DNA of 64,000 bases from positions 114,116,979 to 114,180,978 of the forward strand of contig NC_081841.1 in NCBI RefSeq assembly GCF_963259705.1, in the 5' to 3' direction. The stretch comes from Myotis daubentonii (Eukaryota; Chordata; Mammalia; Chiroptera; Vespertilionidae). The translations under genes and the position numbers were made by a program. Under the pieces are notes generated by a model that had not been told where the DNA came from, did no database searches, and worked only from the letters and a program-made list of their open reading frames with translations. Within the stretch, counting starts at the first letter, position 1. Each line of letters starts with the position of its first letter. Positions 48,401 through 59,890 of this stretch are shown here, piece by piece.

Positions 48401-49340
48401 GTTAAGGGACTTAAATGTAAGACGGGAAACCATAAAAATACTAGAGGAATCCAAAGGCAACAAAATCTCAGACATATGCCGAAGCAATTTCTTCACCGAT
48501 ACAGCTCTTAGGTCATTGGAAACTAAAGAGAATAAACAAGTGGGAGTACATCAAAATAAAAAGCTTCTTCACAACAAAAGAAACCATCAACAAAACAACA
48601 AGAAAGCACACTGCATGGGAGAACATATTTGCCGATTTTATCTCTGATAAGGGTTTAATCTCCAAAATTTACAGGGAACTCCTCATACAACTTAACAAAA
48701 GTAAGATAAACAATCCAATCAAAAAATGGGCAAAGAACCTAAATAGACACTTTTCAAAAGAGGACATTCAGAAAGCCAAGAGACATATGAAAACATGCTC
48801 AAAGTCACTAATCATCCAAGAGACCCAAATCAAAACAACAATGAGATATCATCTTACACCTGTCAGAATGGCTATCATAAAGAAATCAACAAACGACAAG
48901 TGCTGGAGAGGATGTGGAGAAAAGGGAACACTCGTGCACTGCTGGTGGGAATGCAGACTGGTGTAGCCACTATGGAAGACAGTATGGAGTTTCCTCAAAA
49001 AGTTAAAAATGCAACTCCCATTTGACCCAGTGATCTCACTTCTAGGAATATATCCCAAGAAACCAGAAATACCAATCAGAAAGGATATATGCACCCCTTT
49101 GTTCATAGCAGCACAATTTACCATAGCTAAGATCTGGAAACAGCCTACGTGCCCATCAGCAGATGAATGGATTAGAAAACTGTGGTACATCTACACTATG
49201 GAATACTATGCTGCTGTAAAAAAGAAGGAATTTTTACCATTTGCAACAGCATGGATGGAACTGGAGAGCATTATGCTAAGTGAAATAAGCCAGTCAATGA
49301 AGGAAAAATACCACATGATCTCACTCATTTATGGATAATA
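45488..49340 (+). pseudogene. LINE-1 ORF2 (endonuclease-reverse transcriptase), broken
   Basis: Starts MPTNKNFSIITLNINGL, the AP-endonuclease N-terminus, with CCLQETHL. RT words: [59 protein letters not shown] and [20 protein letters not shown]. The C-terminal part reaches [20 protein letters not shown] and ends near 49338. Several frameshifts and stops make it inactive. Confidence 0.85.
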
Positions 49341-49720
49341 AAGACCATTATAACTGATGAACAAAAATAGATACAGAGGCAGAGCAGCATCAAACAGACT
49401 GTCAAACTACAGTGGGAAGGCTGGGGAGTGTTGGGGGGTGAGAGGGGGGTAAGAGATCAACTGAAGGACTTGTATGCATGCATATAAGCATAGCCAATGG
49501 ACATACAACACTGGTGGGTAGGGGAGGCTGGGGGAACGTCAAGGGGCGGGGGAAGGAGACATATGTAATACTCTTTGTAATACTTTAAGCAATAAAACAA
49601 AATTAAAAAAAGAAAATATAACTACAAATACAATTTTAATGTTAAATATTATTAGAGAGTATCCACATTTCTTTTTTCTTTGCAAGTAAAATCCTGAACT
49701 TTTGTAAGAGTAATGATTTG

Positions 49721-50682
49721 GGAGTACTGGGCCGAATGGAAGTTCCATTTTTAACTTTTTGAGGAAACTCCATACTGTTCTTCACAGTGGCTGCACCAGT
49801 TTGCATTTCCACCAGCAGTGCACGAGGGTTCCCTTTTCTCCACATCCTCTCCAGCACTTGTGGTTTGTTGATTTGTTGATGATAGTCATTCTGACAAGTG
49901 TGAGATGGTACCTCATTGTCATTTTGATTTGCATCTCTCAGATGATTAGTGACTTTGAGCATGTTTTTATATATCTCTTGGCATCCTTTATGTCCTCTTT
50001 CAAAAAGTGTCTATTTAGATCCTTTGCCCATTTTTTGATTGGATTGTTTATCTTCCTTTTGTTAAGTTGCATTACTTCCCTGCAAATTTTGGAGATTAAA
50101 CCCTCGGAATATATCCCAAGAAATCAGAAACACCCATCAGAAAGGACATATGTACCCCTATGTACATAGCAGCACAATTTACCATAGCTAAGATTTGGAA
50201 ACAGCCTATGTGCCCATCAGCAGATGACTGGATTAAAAAACTGTGGTACATCTACACAATGGAATATTATGCTGGTGTTAAAAAGAAGGAACTTTTACCA
50301 TTTGCAATAGCATGGATGGACATTTTACTAAGAGCCTTATACTGTAGAGCATTATACTAAGCGAAATAAGCCAGTCAGAGAAAGATAAATATCACATGAT
50401 GTCACTCATTTGTGGAATATAATGAACAACATAAACTGATGAACAAAAATATATCCAGAGATATAGAACCACCGAACGGACTGTCAAACCTCAGAGGGCA
50501 GTGGGGGACGGGAGGGAGGTGTAAGAGACCAACCCAAAGACTTGTATGCATGTATATTAGCATAACCAATGGACAGGGACGCTGGGGCAGTGGGGGCCTG
50601 TCCTGTGGGATGGAGGTGGCCGGGGAGGGGTCAATGGGGGAAAAAGGAGACATATGTAATACTTTAAACAACAACAACAAAA
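49721..50682 (+). mobile_element. Twin-primed (5'-inverted) LINE-1
   Basis: 49721-50104 is ORF2 C-terminal sequence in reverse. From 50105 (GGAATATATCCCAAGAAATC) the element is in sense and continues to an A-rich tail at 50670-50682. The two parts are adjacent in L1 coordinates (compare 48650-49030 and 49045-49600). A 15-bp flanking repeat AAGAGTAATGATTTG / AAGAGTAACAATTTG lies at 49706-49720 and 50683-50697. Confidence 0.85.
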
Positions 50683-50697
50683 AAGAGTAACAATTTG

Positions 50698-51822
50698 ACT
50701 CTTAAAACTCTATTTCATTGAAATGTAAGCTCTGTATCTGATGCCCTCAATAGGTACTTCATATGATCTCAGGCATAGGGTAGGTTTTCATGGAATATGG
50801 CTTTAATTTATGAATGTACAATAAATCAGGTGGCTAAAACAGAAATAGTCATAATATCAGTTAAAACTAGCTGTAGTCAAATTGCAAAAACTTAATATTT
50901 CATTTGTTGTTAACAGATAACCATCCTGGACATTTCAGGTGATTCTTTCAGTTTGCTAACTCTTTCTTATAAGTTAAAAAATCTGAATGTGGGCAATTGG
51001 GGAAGTCAGAAAGCCCTTTCAAAGGATGTTAGAAACAGCTTTTTAATAACAAAGAAAAACACAGGAACTTGGCAACATGTCATGGCAGTAGCTTTAGCTA
51101 CAAAGAACACATAAATAAAAAAATCAGTTTTGCATCCTGTTGTTCCTGGCAGAAGTAATTACCAGTTAGTAAAATTTGTGTGCACAGTAATTACCTTGAT
51201 CTAAGTGCCAAGTCTAATGAAGGACTAGAAGAAGGAAATTAACATCTGTTAGATGCTTGGCCAGGGCTTTGTGGAATTGTTAGAAAAAAATAGGCCCGAG
51301 TCAGCATTGGCTGCTTTAAGGTGTTGTGCAATGGAGTGGGCAAAATTATAAAGCTACTATGAAGCACATTTACCTATGTTGATGATTTACTTTTATTTTT
51401 GCCCATTTTCCCCATCCTAAATGCAGAAATGTAAAAGTTTGTAAAATTCTAAAGTAAAATGTGTTCACCAAGTATTTAGTTTGCTCTCCCTTCAGGTGTG
51501 TTTCAATCTGATTTGCCAGTGCTTAAATGAAACTGTAGTCTATTAGTGGGTGTGGATATAATCTCGCACAAATTACTATGACTGCGATTGGGCAGCATTC
51601 TTGTACCCAGCACAGAAGGAAAAGTTTATTTGCCTTTTTTGCAATAGCACCTGTGACGATACCTATTCCTCACATTCACCCAATTAAATGACCTTTTAAT
51701 TCACTCAATTAAATGTCTAGATAAGTAACAAAATATGGTTAAGAGCACAGGCTTACAAGTGACTTTCCCAAACAAGCCATTTGAAATCTCTTTGCTTCAA
51801 CTTTCTCATCTCTAAACAAGAG
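50698..51822. other. FREM2 intron, unassigned
   Basis: AT-rich single-copy-looking sequence with no recognisable feature. Confidence 0.4.
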
Positions 51823-51827
51823 ACAAA

Positions 51828-52060
51828 ATTAGGCCCAGCCATTTGGCTCAGTATATAGAGCATTGGCCTGTGGACTGAATGATCCCAGGTTCTATTCTGG
51901 TCAAGGGCATGTACCTTGGTTGCAGTCTCAATACCTACCCGAATCGGGACGCATGCAGAAGGCAACCAATCAAGGTATCTCTCTCACACTGATGTTTTCC
52001 TCTCGCTGTTTCCCACCCTCCCTTCCACTCTCTCTCTAAAAAAACAAACAAACACACACA
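51828..52060 (+). mobile_element. VES SINE
   Basis: Starts AGGCCCAGCCATTTGGCTCA with a tRNA-like box B GGTTCTATTC, and ends in TCTCTCTCTAAAAAAACAAA. Confidence 0.8.
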
Positions 52061-52149
52061 ATAAAAAATGAAACAAAATGAAAAACAACAATGAAAAATG
52101 TCCTTGGGTGAGGATTAACAAACAAAACAAAAATAAATAAATAGACAAA

Positions 52150-52275
52150 ATTAGTACTTGTTGCAAGAGCGTTGTTGTGAGGACAGACTAAGTGGAAATA
52201 TGTAAGGTGCTTAGAAGAATGTCAGGCACATAGTAAACATTAAATAAATGTTATTACCATCATTATTGTTATTGT
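52150..52275 (+). repeat. MIR-like relic
   Basis: Contains TGTTGTGAGGACAGACTAAG, TAAGGTGCTTAGAAGAATGT and CACATAGTAAACATTAAATA, typical of MIR. 52276-52680 is unassigned. Confidence 0.6.
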
Positions 52276-52681
52276 TAGTACAATTATTAGGTATTTTTCC
52301 TCTCTAGAACCCTAAACTTATGGGGAAAATTAGAAAAATATCTCAAAGGGTTAGATTTCTTCTACCTTAATTTATATTTTCTTCTTCCACACCTCTATTT
52401 TAAAATGGGTGTGGGTGGGTGGTGGGGGCCCGGGGGTGGGATGTAGGAAAACATCAATAGCTGGGGGAGAAGTTTAAGCCCAAGGAAAAAAGTAGAGGAA
52501 AATGAGATTGTCTTTTCTCTAAGACACATGGTTTCATTCTAAGAGAGTAAGCAACATGTTTTATTAGGTTGTTTTGCCATTCATGCTGATGCTTTTAGAA
52601 TTTTATAATAAGGTCCTAAAATTTTAATGATTTACACTGCTTCTCTATCATGGTTATGCTATTTTTAAATTTTATTTTAAA

Positions 52682-53278
52682 CTAGAGGCCCTGTGCATGA
52701 AATTTGTGCACAGAGGGAGGGAGTGTCCCTCAGCCCAGCCTGTACCCTCTCACAATCCGGGACATACTAGGGGATGTCCAATTGCCAGTTTAGGCCCAGG
52801 ATCAGGCCTAAACTGGCAGTCGAACATCCCTTTCGCAATCCTGGACCACTGGCTCCTAACCGCTTGCCTGCCTGCCTGATCGCCCCTAACCACTCACTTG
52901 CCTGCCTGATTGCCCCTAACACCTCTTCCTGCCTGCTTGATCGCCTCTAACCACTCACCTGCCTGCCTGATTGCCCCTAACCACTCACCTGCCTGCCTCA
53001 TAGCCCCTAACCACTTGCCTGCCGACCTGATCTCCCCTAACTGTTCACCTGACTGACTGATCACCCCTAACTGCTTGCCTGCCTGCCTGATTGCCCCTAA
53101 CCACTCTGCATGCCTGCCTGATGCCCCTAACTGCTTGCCTGCCTGCCTGATTGCCCCTAACCGCCTCTGCTTCAGCCCCCACTGCCGCAGCTTTGTCCAT
53201 AAGGCCATCTGGAATGATGTCCCAAAGGTCGTTCGGTTGTCCGGTATAATTAGCATATTACACTTTTATTATTATAGA
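52682..53278 (-). mobile_element. Helitron, antisense, with 28-32-bp minisatellite
   Basis: CTAG 52682-52685; right end TTTTATTATTATAGA. The interior repeats CTGCCTGCCTGATTGCCCCT and CTAACCACT units about a dozen times, with single-base differences. Confidence 0.85.
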
Positions 53279-54065
53279 TAATGGAAAAGCAGAACAATCT
53301 TTTCAGAAGAAAGTCATACACAAACTGGTTAATAATTGGATGTTTTGATAATTCTTAATTGCATACTCTTTTATTCTGTATTATGTAACTTAAGCCTCTC
53401 AGGCAGGCAAAACTTAACTGAAACCTGCAAGTTGCCAGTTTTCACCTAATGCAGAGTAGAACCCTAGGCAACTCAACTTCGAATCATAACAATGAGTTTT
53501 CTAGCTAGCAGTGGTAATGAAAAGAAAAAAATACTGACCTTAAAAATTAAATAGTGAAATTTTGATTTTAAAAAAAGGCACCAGGAAAGGATAGTAAATT
53601 TAGCTGAGCATTTTATGGTAAGATTTGGCTGGAGAGATGAATATAGTAGAGGGCAACATGTGCATTAAAAATGTCCTTGATACACTGGAGAAGTGGCCAG
53701 ATATAATAGGATAAGTCTTAAGCAGGTAAGTGCAGGACTTCACTAAAGCAGCTATCTGGGTTGTATAAATAAAAGATAGAAAAGTGTGTCAGAGGATGTA
53801 TATTTTGAAAACTAATTAATATTTGGATTTTTATTGTATCATAGCAGATTCAGAATGTTGTTAAAAATAGATATATTTTGACACATTGTTCCAGAAATAG
53901 ACATGACTTTTCACACCATTCATGCCAATTATTTGGTCCCTCTTATACCTAATGAATTATATCACCAAGATGGAAAACTGAATTTGGGATTTAGTCCAAA
54001 TCTATGTAACTGAACAAGCCAACTGGTTTATCAGTGACCAACATTTAGATGTTAAAAATTCATAC
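53279..54065. other. FREM2 intron, unassigned
   Basis: AT-rich; nothing recognised up to the splice donor of exon 54066-54397. Confidence 0.4.
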
Positions 54066-54397
54066 CTGTCCATCTGTTCCAACAGTGCCTCCACAATCAG
54101 TGAGAAGTTCTGACATGTCATAGTAGCTAACAAACTCCCACAAACAGGCCTCTAGGTTCAGATTTCGGTAGAAGCGTAAGGTACTTGAACCTCTGATAGA
54201 TGAACTGTACTGATAAGGATACATCTCTCCAACTATTTCTGGATTTTTTCTAGCATCAGTCAAAAAACCATGATGGGTCTTTACTTCAGTATAATCCAGG
54301 AGATTTGAGCACTTGTGGTTTCCAATTCGTGTGCCATCAGGGCTGAGGGTGAGCTCGAAGTTGGAAAGTTCTTTAGTGGAGATCACAGGGAGCATGC
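54066..54397 (-). CDS. FREM2: FREM2 exon (ectodomain)
   Basis: This 332-bp exon runs from phase 1 to phase 0. The acceptor is CTTATAG|GCATGC and the donor is GGACAG|GTATGA. The product includes [38 protein letters not shown] and [19 protein letters not shown], ending GTVGTDGQ. It lies on the 5' side of the 32.5-kb intron that fills the middle of the window. Confidence 0.95.
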
Positions 54398-54424
54398 CTA
54401 TAAGGAATTGTAATCATTACCACC

Positions 54425-54700
54425 ATTCTTTTTTTAAAAAAATTATCTTTATACTTGAAAGCATTACAGATCTCCTTTTTTCCTCCCACAATTACCCCCT
54501 CCTCCCGACTCCATCCCTCCCAAAGCCTTCACTGCACTATTGTTAAGTGTCCATGGGTTATGCATATATGCATATAAGTTCTTGGGTTAATCTGTTCCTG
54601 CCTCTCCCCCGCTATGCTCCCCTCCCTTTCCCTCTGTCTGAGACTCTCCAGTCTGTTGCATGTGTCCATGTCTCTGGATCTATTTTGTTTGCTAACAGCG
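54425..54700. repeat. Unclassified interspersed repeat (also at 24741-24960)
   Basis: Pyrimidine-rich sequence CTTGAAAGCATTACAGATCT, then AAGCCTTCACTGCACTATTG and GTGTCCATGGGTTATGCATA. A diverged second copy is seen at 24741-24960, within L1-related sequence. It is probably L1-derived. Confidence 0.5.
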
Positions 54701-54769
54701 AAGAGCTTAGAACACTTTCTAATTTCTTTATCTCTTGAGAAGATAGTCATAAAATACTGTAGAGCAGTG

Positions 54770-55804
54770 ATTGTCAAAGTAGTATCTTAGTACCCCTTGG
54801 GGTCTTGGGAATTTTTCAGGAGATCTATAACATTAAAGCTATTTTTGTAATAATACTAAGATATTATTGGACTCTTCCACCTTATTCTCTCACTGTGGTA
54901 GGTCCGTTTTAGCCTGATGGGTTTCTCCTCTGCCCTTTGCACCCCTGAGTCACATATCCAAATGGACCTATAGAGAGAGTGAGCCAATGTGGGACCAATG
55001 TTATGTTGTAAAGAGGACAGATTCCTGTCAATCTAATCTGCCTGCTCAAAACAAATTTGGGTTTATAAAAAACAGAGAAAACATTTTATAAGGGTGGGGG
55101 AGTTTACCTTGTAGTTTCTGATAGTACCTAACATTTCATCTCTCTTAGCTACTTAAAATATAACTAGCAACCGAGAAATAACAAATAATTACTTCAGGTA
55201 TAAAGTGAATTGAATGGAATACAACTTGGAAATGTCTTCTGTATGTAGACAAATGTTCATAAAGTATAGGTAAAATTATTGACTCACAAATTCTGGCCAT
55301 ATTTCCCTACCCAGAGAAAATGAACACAAAATACAATAATGCTTGCTAGTTGCATTCTTAATTTTATTTCAGTACCTAAGAAATGTCTTAGTTATTGCAA
55401 TAAATATTGGGAGAGATTTCTAAAACTACAGCCACAATAGTGCCAGTATAAAATAGCAAATACATGTTGAAGGCGAACATTTGAGATACCAAAATGCTTT
55501 ACTATAAGTCCAAGATCAAAAGTTTTGAAGACATATTTGTGCTATTTCATAACAGCTAGCATGTTAACCAACATTTTATTCCATTGTGTTTCGACATGTG
55601 TTAAACTTACCTAATTTTAGAGAATGCTTAAAATGTCAGAATGTTAAATGGGCAGAAAGAAAGCAGAAACATTTGAAAGAAACAGAAAAACTTGAAGCTC
55701 AAGTTGCAAATTGAGCACTTATTGTCTGCTTAGTTAAATAGAGTATACAGTAAAATAAACCTGGTAATAAACTTTCCATGACTTTGTTTACTGAAGTCAC
55801 TTAC
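54770..55804. other. FREM2 intron, mostly unassigned
   Basis: 54773-54890 (GAGCAGTGATTGTCAAAGTA) may be a worn hAT/Charlie relic. The remainder is AT-rich with nothing recognised. Confidence 0.35.
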
Positions 55805-55936
55805 CGTCTGTGTGTGGCATCATGACCGTGAGCCTGATAAGGTTTGTGTACTCCGGGTCCTCAGGGCCCATGTAGCGCAACTTAGCTGAAAATGGCTCTG
55901 CTCCCACTATCCCTGGCACCCGAGGCTGACAAAGAC
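55805..55936 (-). CDS. FREM2: FREM2 exon (ectodomain)
   Basis: This 132-bp exon is phase 1 to 1, with acceptor TTTTAG|GTCTTTG and donor CAGACG|GTAAGT. It encodes [20 protein letters not shown] and continues through [20 protein letters not shown]. It is open in the frame set by the upstream exon. Confidence 0.93.
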
Positions 55937-56233
55937 CTAAAAATGAACACATTTATGCGAAAAGGAGGTAATGGACAATGTCTGAAGAGTATTTTAAAAA
56001 TAGGTACTATGATTTTTTCATGTATTTTAATATTCTCTCTGGACTCAAGGCATTGCTGAGAATAGAAAGCAGAAGGAAGCAGAAGACCATGGTGTGAGAA
56101 GTAATTACAACAGTTTACTGGCTACTTCCTAACATTTGAGGTATTTTTAAAGCGTTTGAGAAAATATATTTGTTCAATGTGATTTAATATGTGCTGAATA
56201 TTCTAGGTTGTGAAGTATAGTTACAAAATTATT

Positions 56234-56949
56234 TATAATAATAAAAGTGTAATATGCTAATTAGACCAGACAGCTGAACGACCTTCCGGATGTCATTCTG
56301 GATGTCTTTTGGACAAAGCCACTGCAGCAGGGGCTAAGGCAGAGGTGGTTAGGGACGATCAGGTAGGCAGGTGAGGAGATAGGGGTGATCAGGCAGGCAG
56401 TCAGAGTGGTTAGGTGTGATCAGGCAGGCAGGCAGAGTGGTTAGGGACAATCAGGCAGGCAGGCAGAGGCAGTTAGGCGTGATCAGGTAGGCAGGCAGAG
56501 TGGTTAGGAGTTATTAGGCAGGCAGGAGAGCAGTTAGGGGCAATGAGGCAGGCAGGCGAATGGTTAGGGGCAATGAGGCAGGCAGGCAGAGGGGTTAGGG
56601 GCAATGAGGCAGTCAGGCAAGTGGTTAGGGGTGATCAGGCAGGCGGACAAGCAGTTAGGGGTGATCAGGCAGGCAAGCAGTTAGGGGCGATGAGGCAGGC
56701 AGGCAGAGTGGTTAGGAGCAATGAGGCAGGCAGGTGAGTGGTTAGGGGCGATCAGTCAGGCAGGCAGGTGAGCAGTTAGGAGCCAGTGGTCCCAGATTGC
56801 GAGAGGGATGTCTAACTGCCAGTTTAGGCCCAATCCCTCAGCCTAAACCAGCAGTTGGACATCCCCAGAGGGGTCCTGGATTGTGAGAGGGTACAGGTCG
56901 GGCTGAGGGACCTCTGCCTTGTGCACGAATTCATGCACCGGGCCTCTAG
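56234..56949 (+). mobile_element. Helitron with about 30-bp minisatellite, first of an abutting pair
   Basis: Starts near AATAATAAAAGTGTAATATG and ends CCGGGCCTCTAG (56946-56949). Over 15 units of the type GTTAGGGGCAATGAGGCAGG fill 56345-56790. Confidence 0.85.
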
Positions 56950-57203
56950 TCCTATATAATAAAAGCCTAATATGCAAATTGACTGAACAGCAGAACGACT
57001 GGTTGCTATGATGCCCAATGACCACCAGGGGGCAGACCCTCAACACAGGAGCTGCCCCCAGCCTGCAGGCCCCAGACCAGCCAAGGCGGGTGCCAGCGGG
57101 GACTCCCTGATCGCCCCATTGGTCATCCCACAGATTGGTCCTGATCGCTGGCCAGGCCCAGGGACCCTACTGGTGCACAAGTTTCATGCACCAGGCCTCT
57201 AGT
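56950..57203 (+). mobile_element. Short Helitron, second of an abutting pair
   Basis: Starts TCCTATATAATAAAAGCC directly after the previous CTAG and ends AGGCCTCTAG before T. It carries TGACCACCAGGGGGCAGAC at 57019-57037. Confidence 0.85.
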
Positions 57204-57464
57204 TTAATATAAAGTATGAACAGACACAGTATGGATGATTGAAAATCAATGGAAAAAAAGTAAGTGTAGTTTACTCTAAACATTAAATATACATTATTTG
57301 ATCTTATAAAATATACATTATTTATAAGCTAATAAAACTAAAAAATGCGCTCATTTTTAAAACAAAAACTAATGTGTCTTTGAAATAAGAGAACAAAATA
57401 TTTAGTTTTCTCTATATATGTTATTTCTTACAGTATGTGTATTATAAATTATAACTCATTTTTT

Positions 57465-57508
<44 letters not shown>

Positions 57509-58105
57509 ACTCAAGAATTTTGACATGAAAAATCTTTCTCCAATATTTACTTTAAGGTAATTTTAATGTTTTCATTTTAATATATCATGGAAGTGACCGA
57601 GATGTTGAATTACAATTTGAAGACATCTAGTAAATATAATTTTCAACTGGTACAAAATTGGGGAATTAGATACTTATTAGGACAGGAATAAAATCAGAGG
57701 GCAGGCCTCAGTATTTGGGCTGTTTTATTAGTAGGACTTATTTTAAGGTATTTCTTAATTTTTCTTTTTTTGGTACCAACTCAAAAGTTTGGTTTTAAGA
57801 GAAACTTAAACACCATATGTTTTAATCCCAATAAAAGGGCATATTTACTATACATGATATTAAAAAATATTGATCCTTATTATATAATGGGGAGGTGGTA
57901 CATATACATTTCTTTATGCAGTAAGTATACTTCTAAAATCTTGTATGCAAATAGAAGTTTTAGAAATAGAATCTTATAAATAAACATTTATTTTAAAATC
58001 TAATTTAAAATGTTTTCTGTAGAGTGAAGGATTGGTTTATAAAGTGGATTTCCTATCTTTTGTTATCTTTAACCATATCCTATTCTCCACCCCAACGTGT
58101 CAAGC
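57204..58105. other. FREM2 intron, unassigned, with (TC)n tract
   Basis: AT-rich. A (CT)n microsatellite lies at 57463-57504. No gene seen. Confidence 0.5.
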
Positions 58106-58600
58106 TCCAGTCCTGAACACAATCTCCCTTGTATTACCAAGGTCTGGGCACTTGTACATACTTCTCTACCTGGATGATACCTCCTCTTCAGTCCCCAGCA
58201 AACTCCTACTCATGCAACAACCAACTTGGAATATTTTAGCATTGTATATGAGCCAATTTTCTAGGTCTGAACCTTGTATACTATCTGCTTCATTTTTTGA
58301 TCCTCTCACATGCCTTCCATTTCTCTGCTTAGTTCCCAGACTATTCCATGTTTTTTTCATGCTTCTCTGAGTCATTACTCATGCCCTTTCCCCTCTGTTT
58401 TCAAGATTCAGATTAAGAATCTCCTGTTTAATAAAACCTTTCCTGACCCATTCTGGGTAGAACTAATCACAACCACTTTTGCATTTCTGTGCCCTGTCCA
58501 TACTAAACGTTGTGTCCTCAATTTGAGTTTAAACTCCTTGAGGACAATAATCTTGCCTTATTTATTTATTTTTTAAAAATTCTGAGCATAAAGCACTTAT
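58106..58600 (-). repeat. LINE-2-like relic, antisense
   Basis: Phrases TCAAGATTCAGATTAAGAA, AAAACCTTTCCTGACCCA and AACTCCTTGAGGACAATAAT follow the order of a reversed L2 3' end. Confidence 0.6.
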
Positions 58601-58732
58601 ATACCAGCAGAAAGTCTGGTGTATGATAGGTGATTTTAAAATGTAGAATGAACAAATATTTGTTTTTAATAAATATATTAAAATGGATTATTATTTTTAA
58701 GTACTTACTAGTATAGCATATTATAAAATACA

Positions 58733-59492
58733 CTAGTGGCTCAGTGCACAGAATTCGTGCATGGGGAGGAAGTCCCTCAGCCCAGCCTGCACCCTCTCCA
58801 ATTGGGGACCCTTTGGGGGATGTCTGACTGCCTGCAGTTGGACATCCCTCTCGCAATCTGGGACTGATGGCTCCTAACACTCGCCTGCCTGCCTGCCTGA
58901 TTGCACCTAACTGCCTCTGCCTGCCTGCCTGCCTGATCGCCCCTAACTGCTCTCCCCTGCCTGCCTGATCTAGCCCCCAAATGCTTCTGCCTGTCTGATC
59001 ACCCCTAACTGCCCTCCCCTGCTGGACTGATCTCACCCCCAACTGCCTTCCCCTGCCAGCCTTATCTCGCCCAGTCTCTGTGTCTCTTTGTTTTTCTCAG
59101 CAGTTCTCCAGGCCTCCCTGCCTCCCTGTCTCCCTCTTCCTCTTTCCCGGTTGGGAGGAGGCGGGGCCAGTGGGGGCTCCTCCACCCTCTGCAGACCCTC
59201 CCTTCCATCCTGGGCTCTTCAGGCCCAGTCTGTTTTGTTTCCTCATTCTGAGAGAGTGAGTTGGGATGGAGGGAAAGAAAGGGAGAAAAGGCTGTGAGCT
59301 GGTGGGCACTGTGTGTGTCTGTGCATGTGCATGGTTGTGAGTGAGTGTGAGTGCCGGCCCTGCCTCCCTCGTCCCTGTCTCCACTGCCACAAGTCCCCAC
59401 CCACCAGAGCCTGTTGCGCACGCAGCCTGGCCATTAGGTAGAGTCTTCAGTTGTTGTGGATGTGATAGACCCAGGGTTTTTATATATTAGGA
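58733..59492 (-). mobile_element. Helitron, antisense
   Basis: CTAG 58733-58736 with AGTGGCTCAGTGCACAGAAT hairpin; right end TTTTTATATATTAGGA. The interior includes GCCTGCCTGATTGCACCTAA-type minisatellite units and a GC-rich unique part (59080-59440). Confidence 0.8.
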
Positions 59493-59586
59493 TGGGGCAT
59501 TTGAAAAAATTAATAACCAGACATTAAACATTTATAATATGCCATGGTATCCCAATGACCTTTGTGTGAAAATAGGAATATGTTAC

Positions 59587-59890
59587 CTTCTTCTTTACTG
59601 ATGGTTACAATAGGGCTCATCAGCTCCAGGCCTTCATTGCCATTGGTATTGACAGCACGAGCCGCACACTGTACCCTGGAGCCAGGTTGAAAGTATATGG
59701 AGTCTAAAGTGATCATCTTGGATGATGTAAAATAGGTGTCAAAGTCCACTTCTTTCATGGGGCTGGTCACACCATCAGTGCCAGTGGGTGCACTAATCAG
59801 CCATCGGTACAGAGTCAAAGTATCATTGATGTTCTCACTTGTACAAATAGAACCTGTTTTGTCATAGTTTGAATATTTAGGATTGCAAGC
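59587..59890 (-). CDS. FREM2: FREM2 exon (conserved ectodomain module)
   Basis: This 304-bp exon runs from phase 0 to phase 1. The acceptor is CCATAG|GCTTGC and the donor is GAAGAAG|GTAACA. The product begins [20 protein letters not shown] and includes [36 protein letters not shown] and [19 protein letters not shown]. These words are characteristic of FREM2 and the related FRAS1 ectodomain. Cysteines suggest an extracellular disulfide-bonded module. This was the most decisive exon for identifying the gene. Confidence 0.95.

Larger units (their letters stand above)
41214..49611 (+). mobile_element. Near full-length LINE-1 (bat lineage), inactive
   Basis: About 8.4 kb. Leader starts GGGAGAAGACAAGATGGCAG. 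An unusually long 5' part includes T-rich, (TA)n and (GT)n tracts and a 36-bp minisatellite. ORF1 starts at 44597 and stops at 44911. ORF2 starts at 45488, with an endonuclease domain frameshifted near an A-run (45690) and an RT part open at 47230-48057. The RT motif reads FTDHM where FADDM is expected, so the catalytic pair is lost. The 3' UTR is G-rich with an A-rich tail near 49600. Confidence 0.85.

Noticed and set aside
56345..56790. Direct repeats resembling a CRISPR array or gene cluster
   Set aside because: Continuous minisatellite in a Helitron with no unique spacers.
59062..59434. Open frames of 97-119 codons in a GC-rich stretch
   Set aside because: They sit in the interior of an antisense Helitron without Rep, helicase or other known domains.
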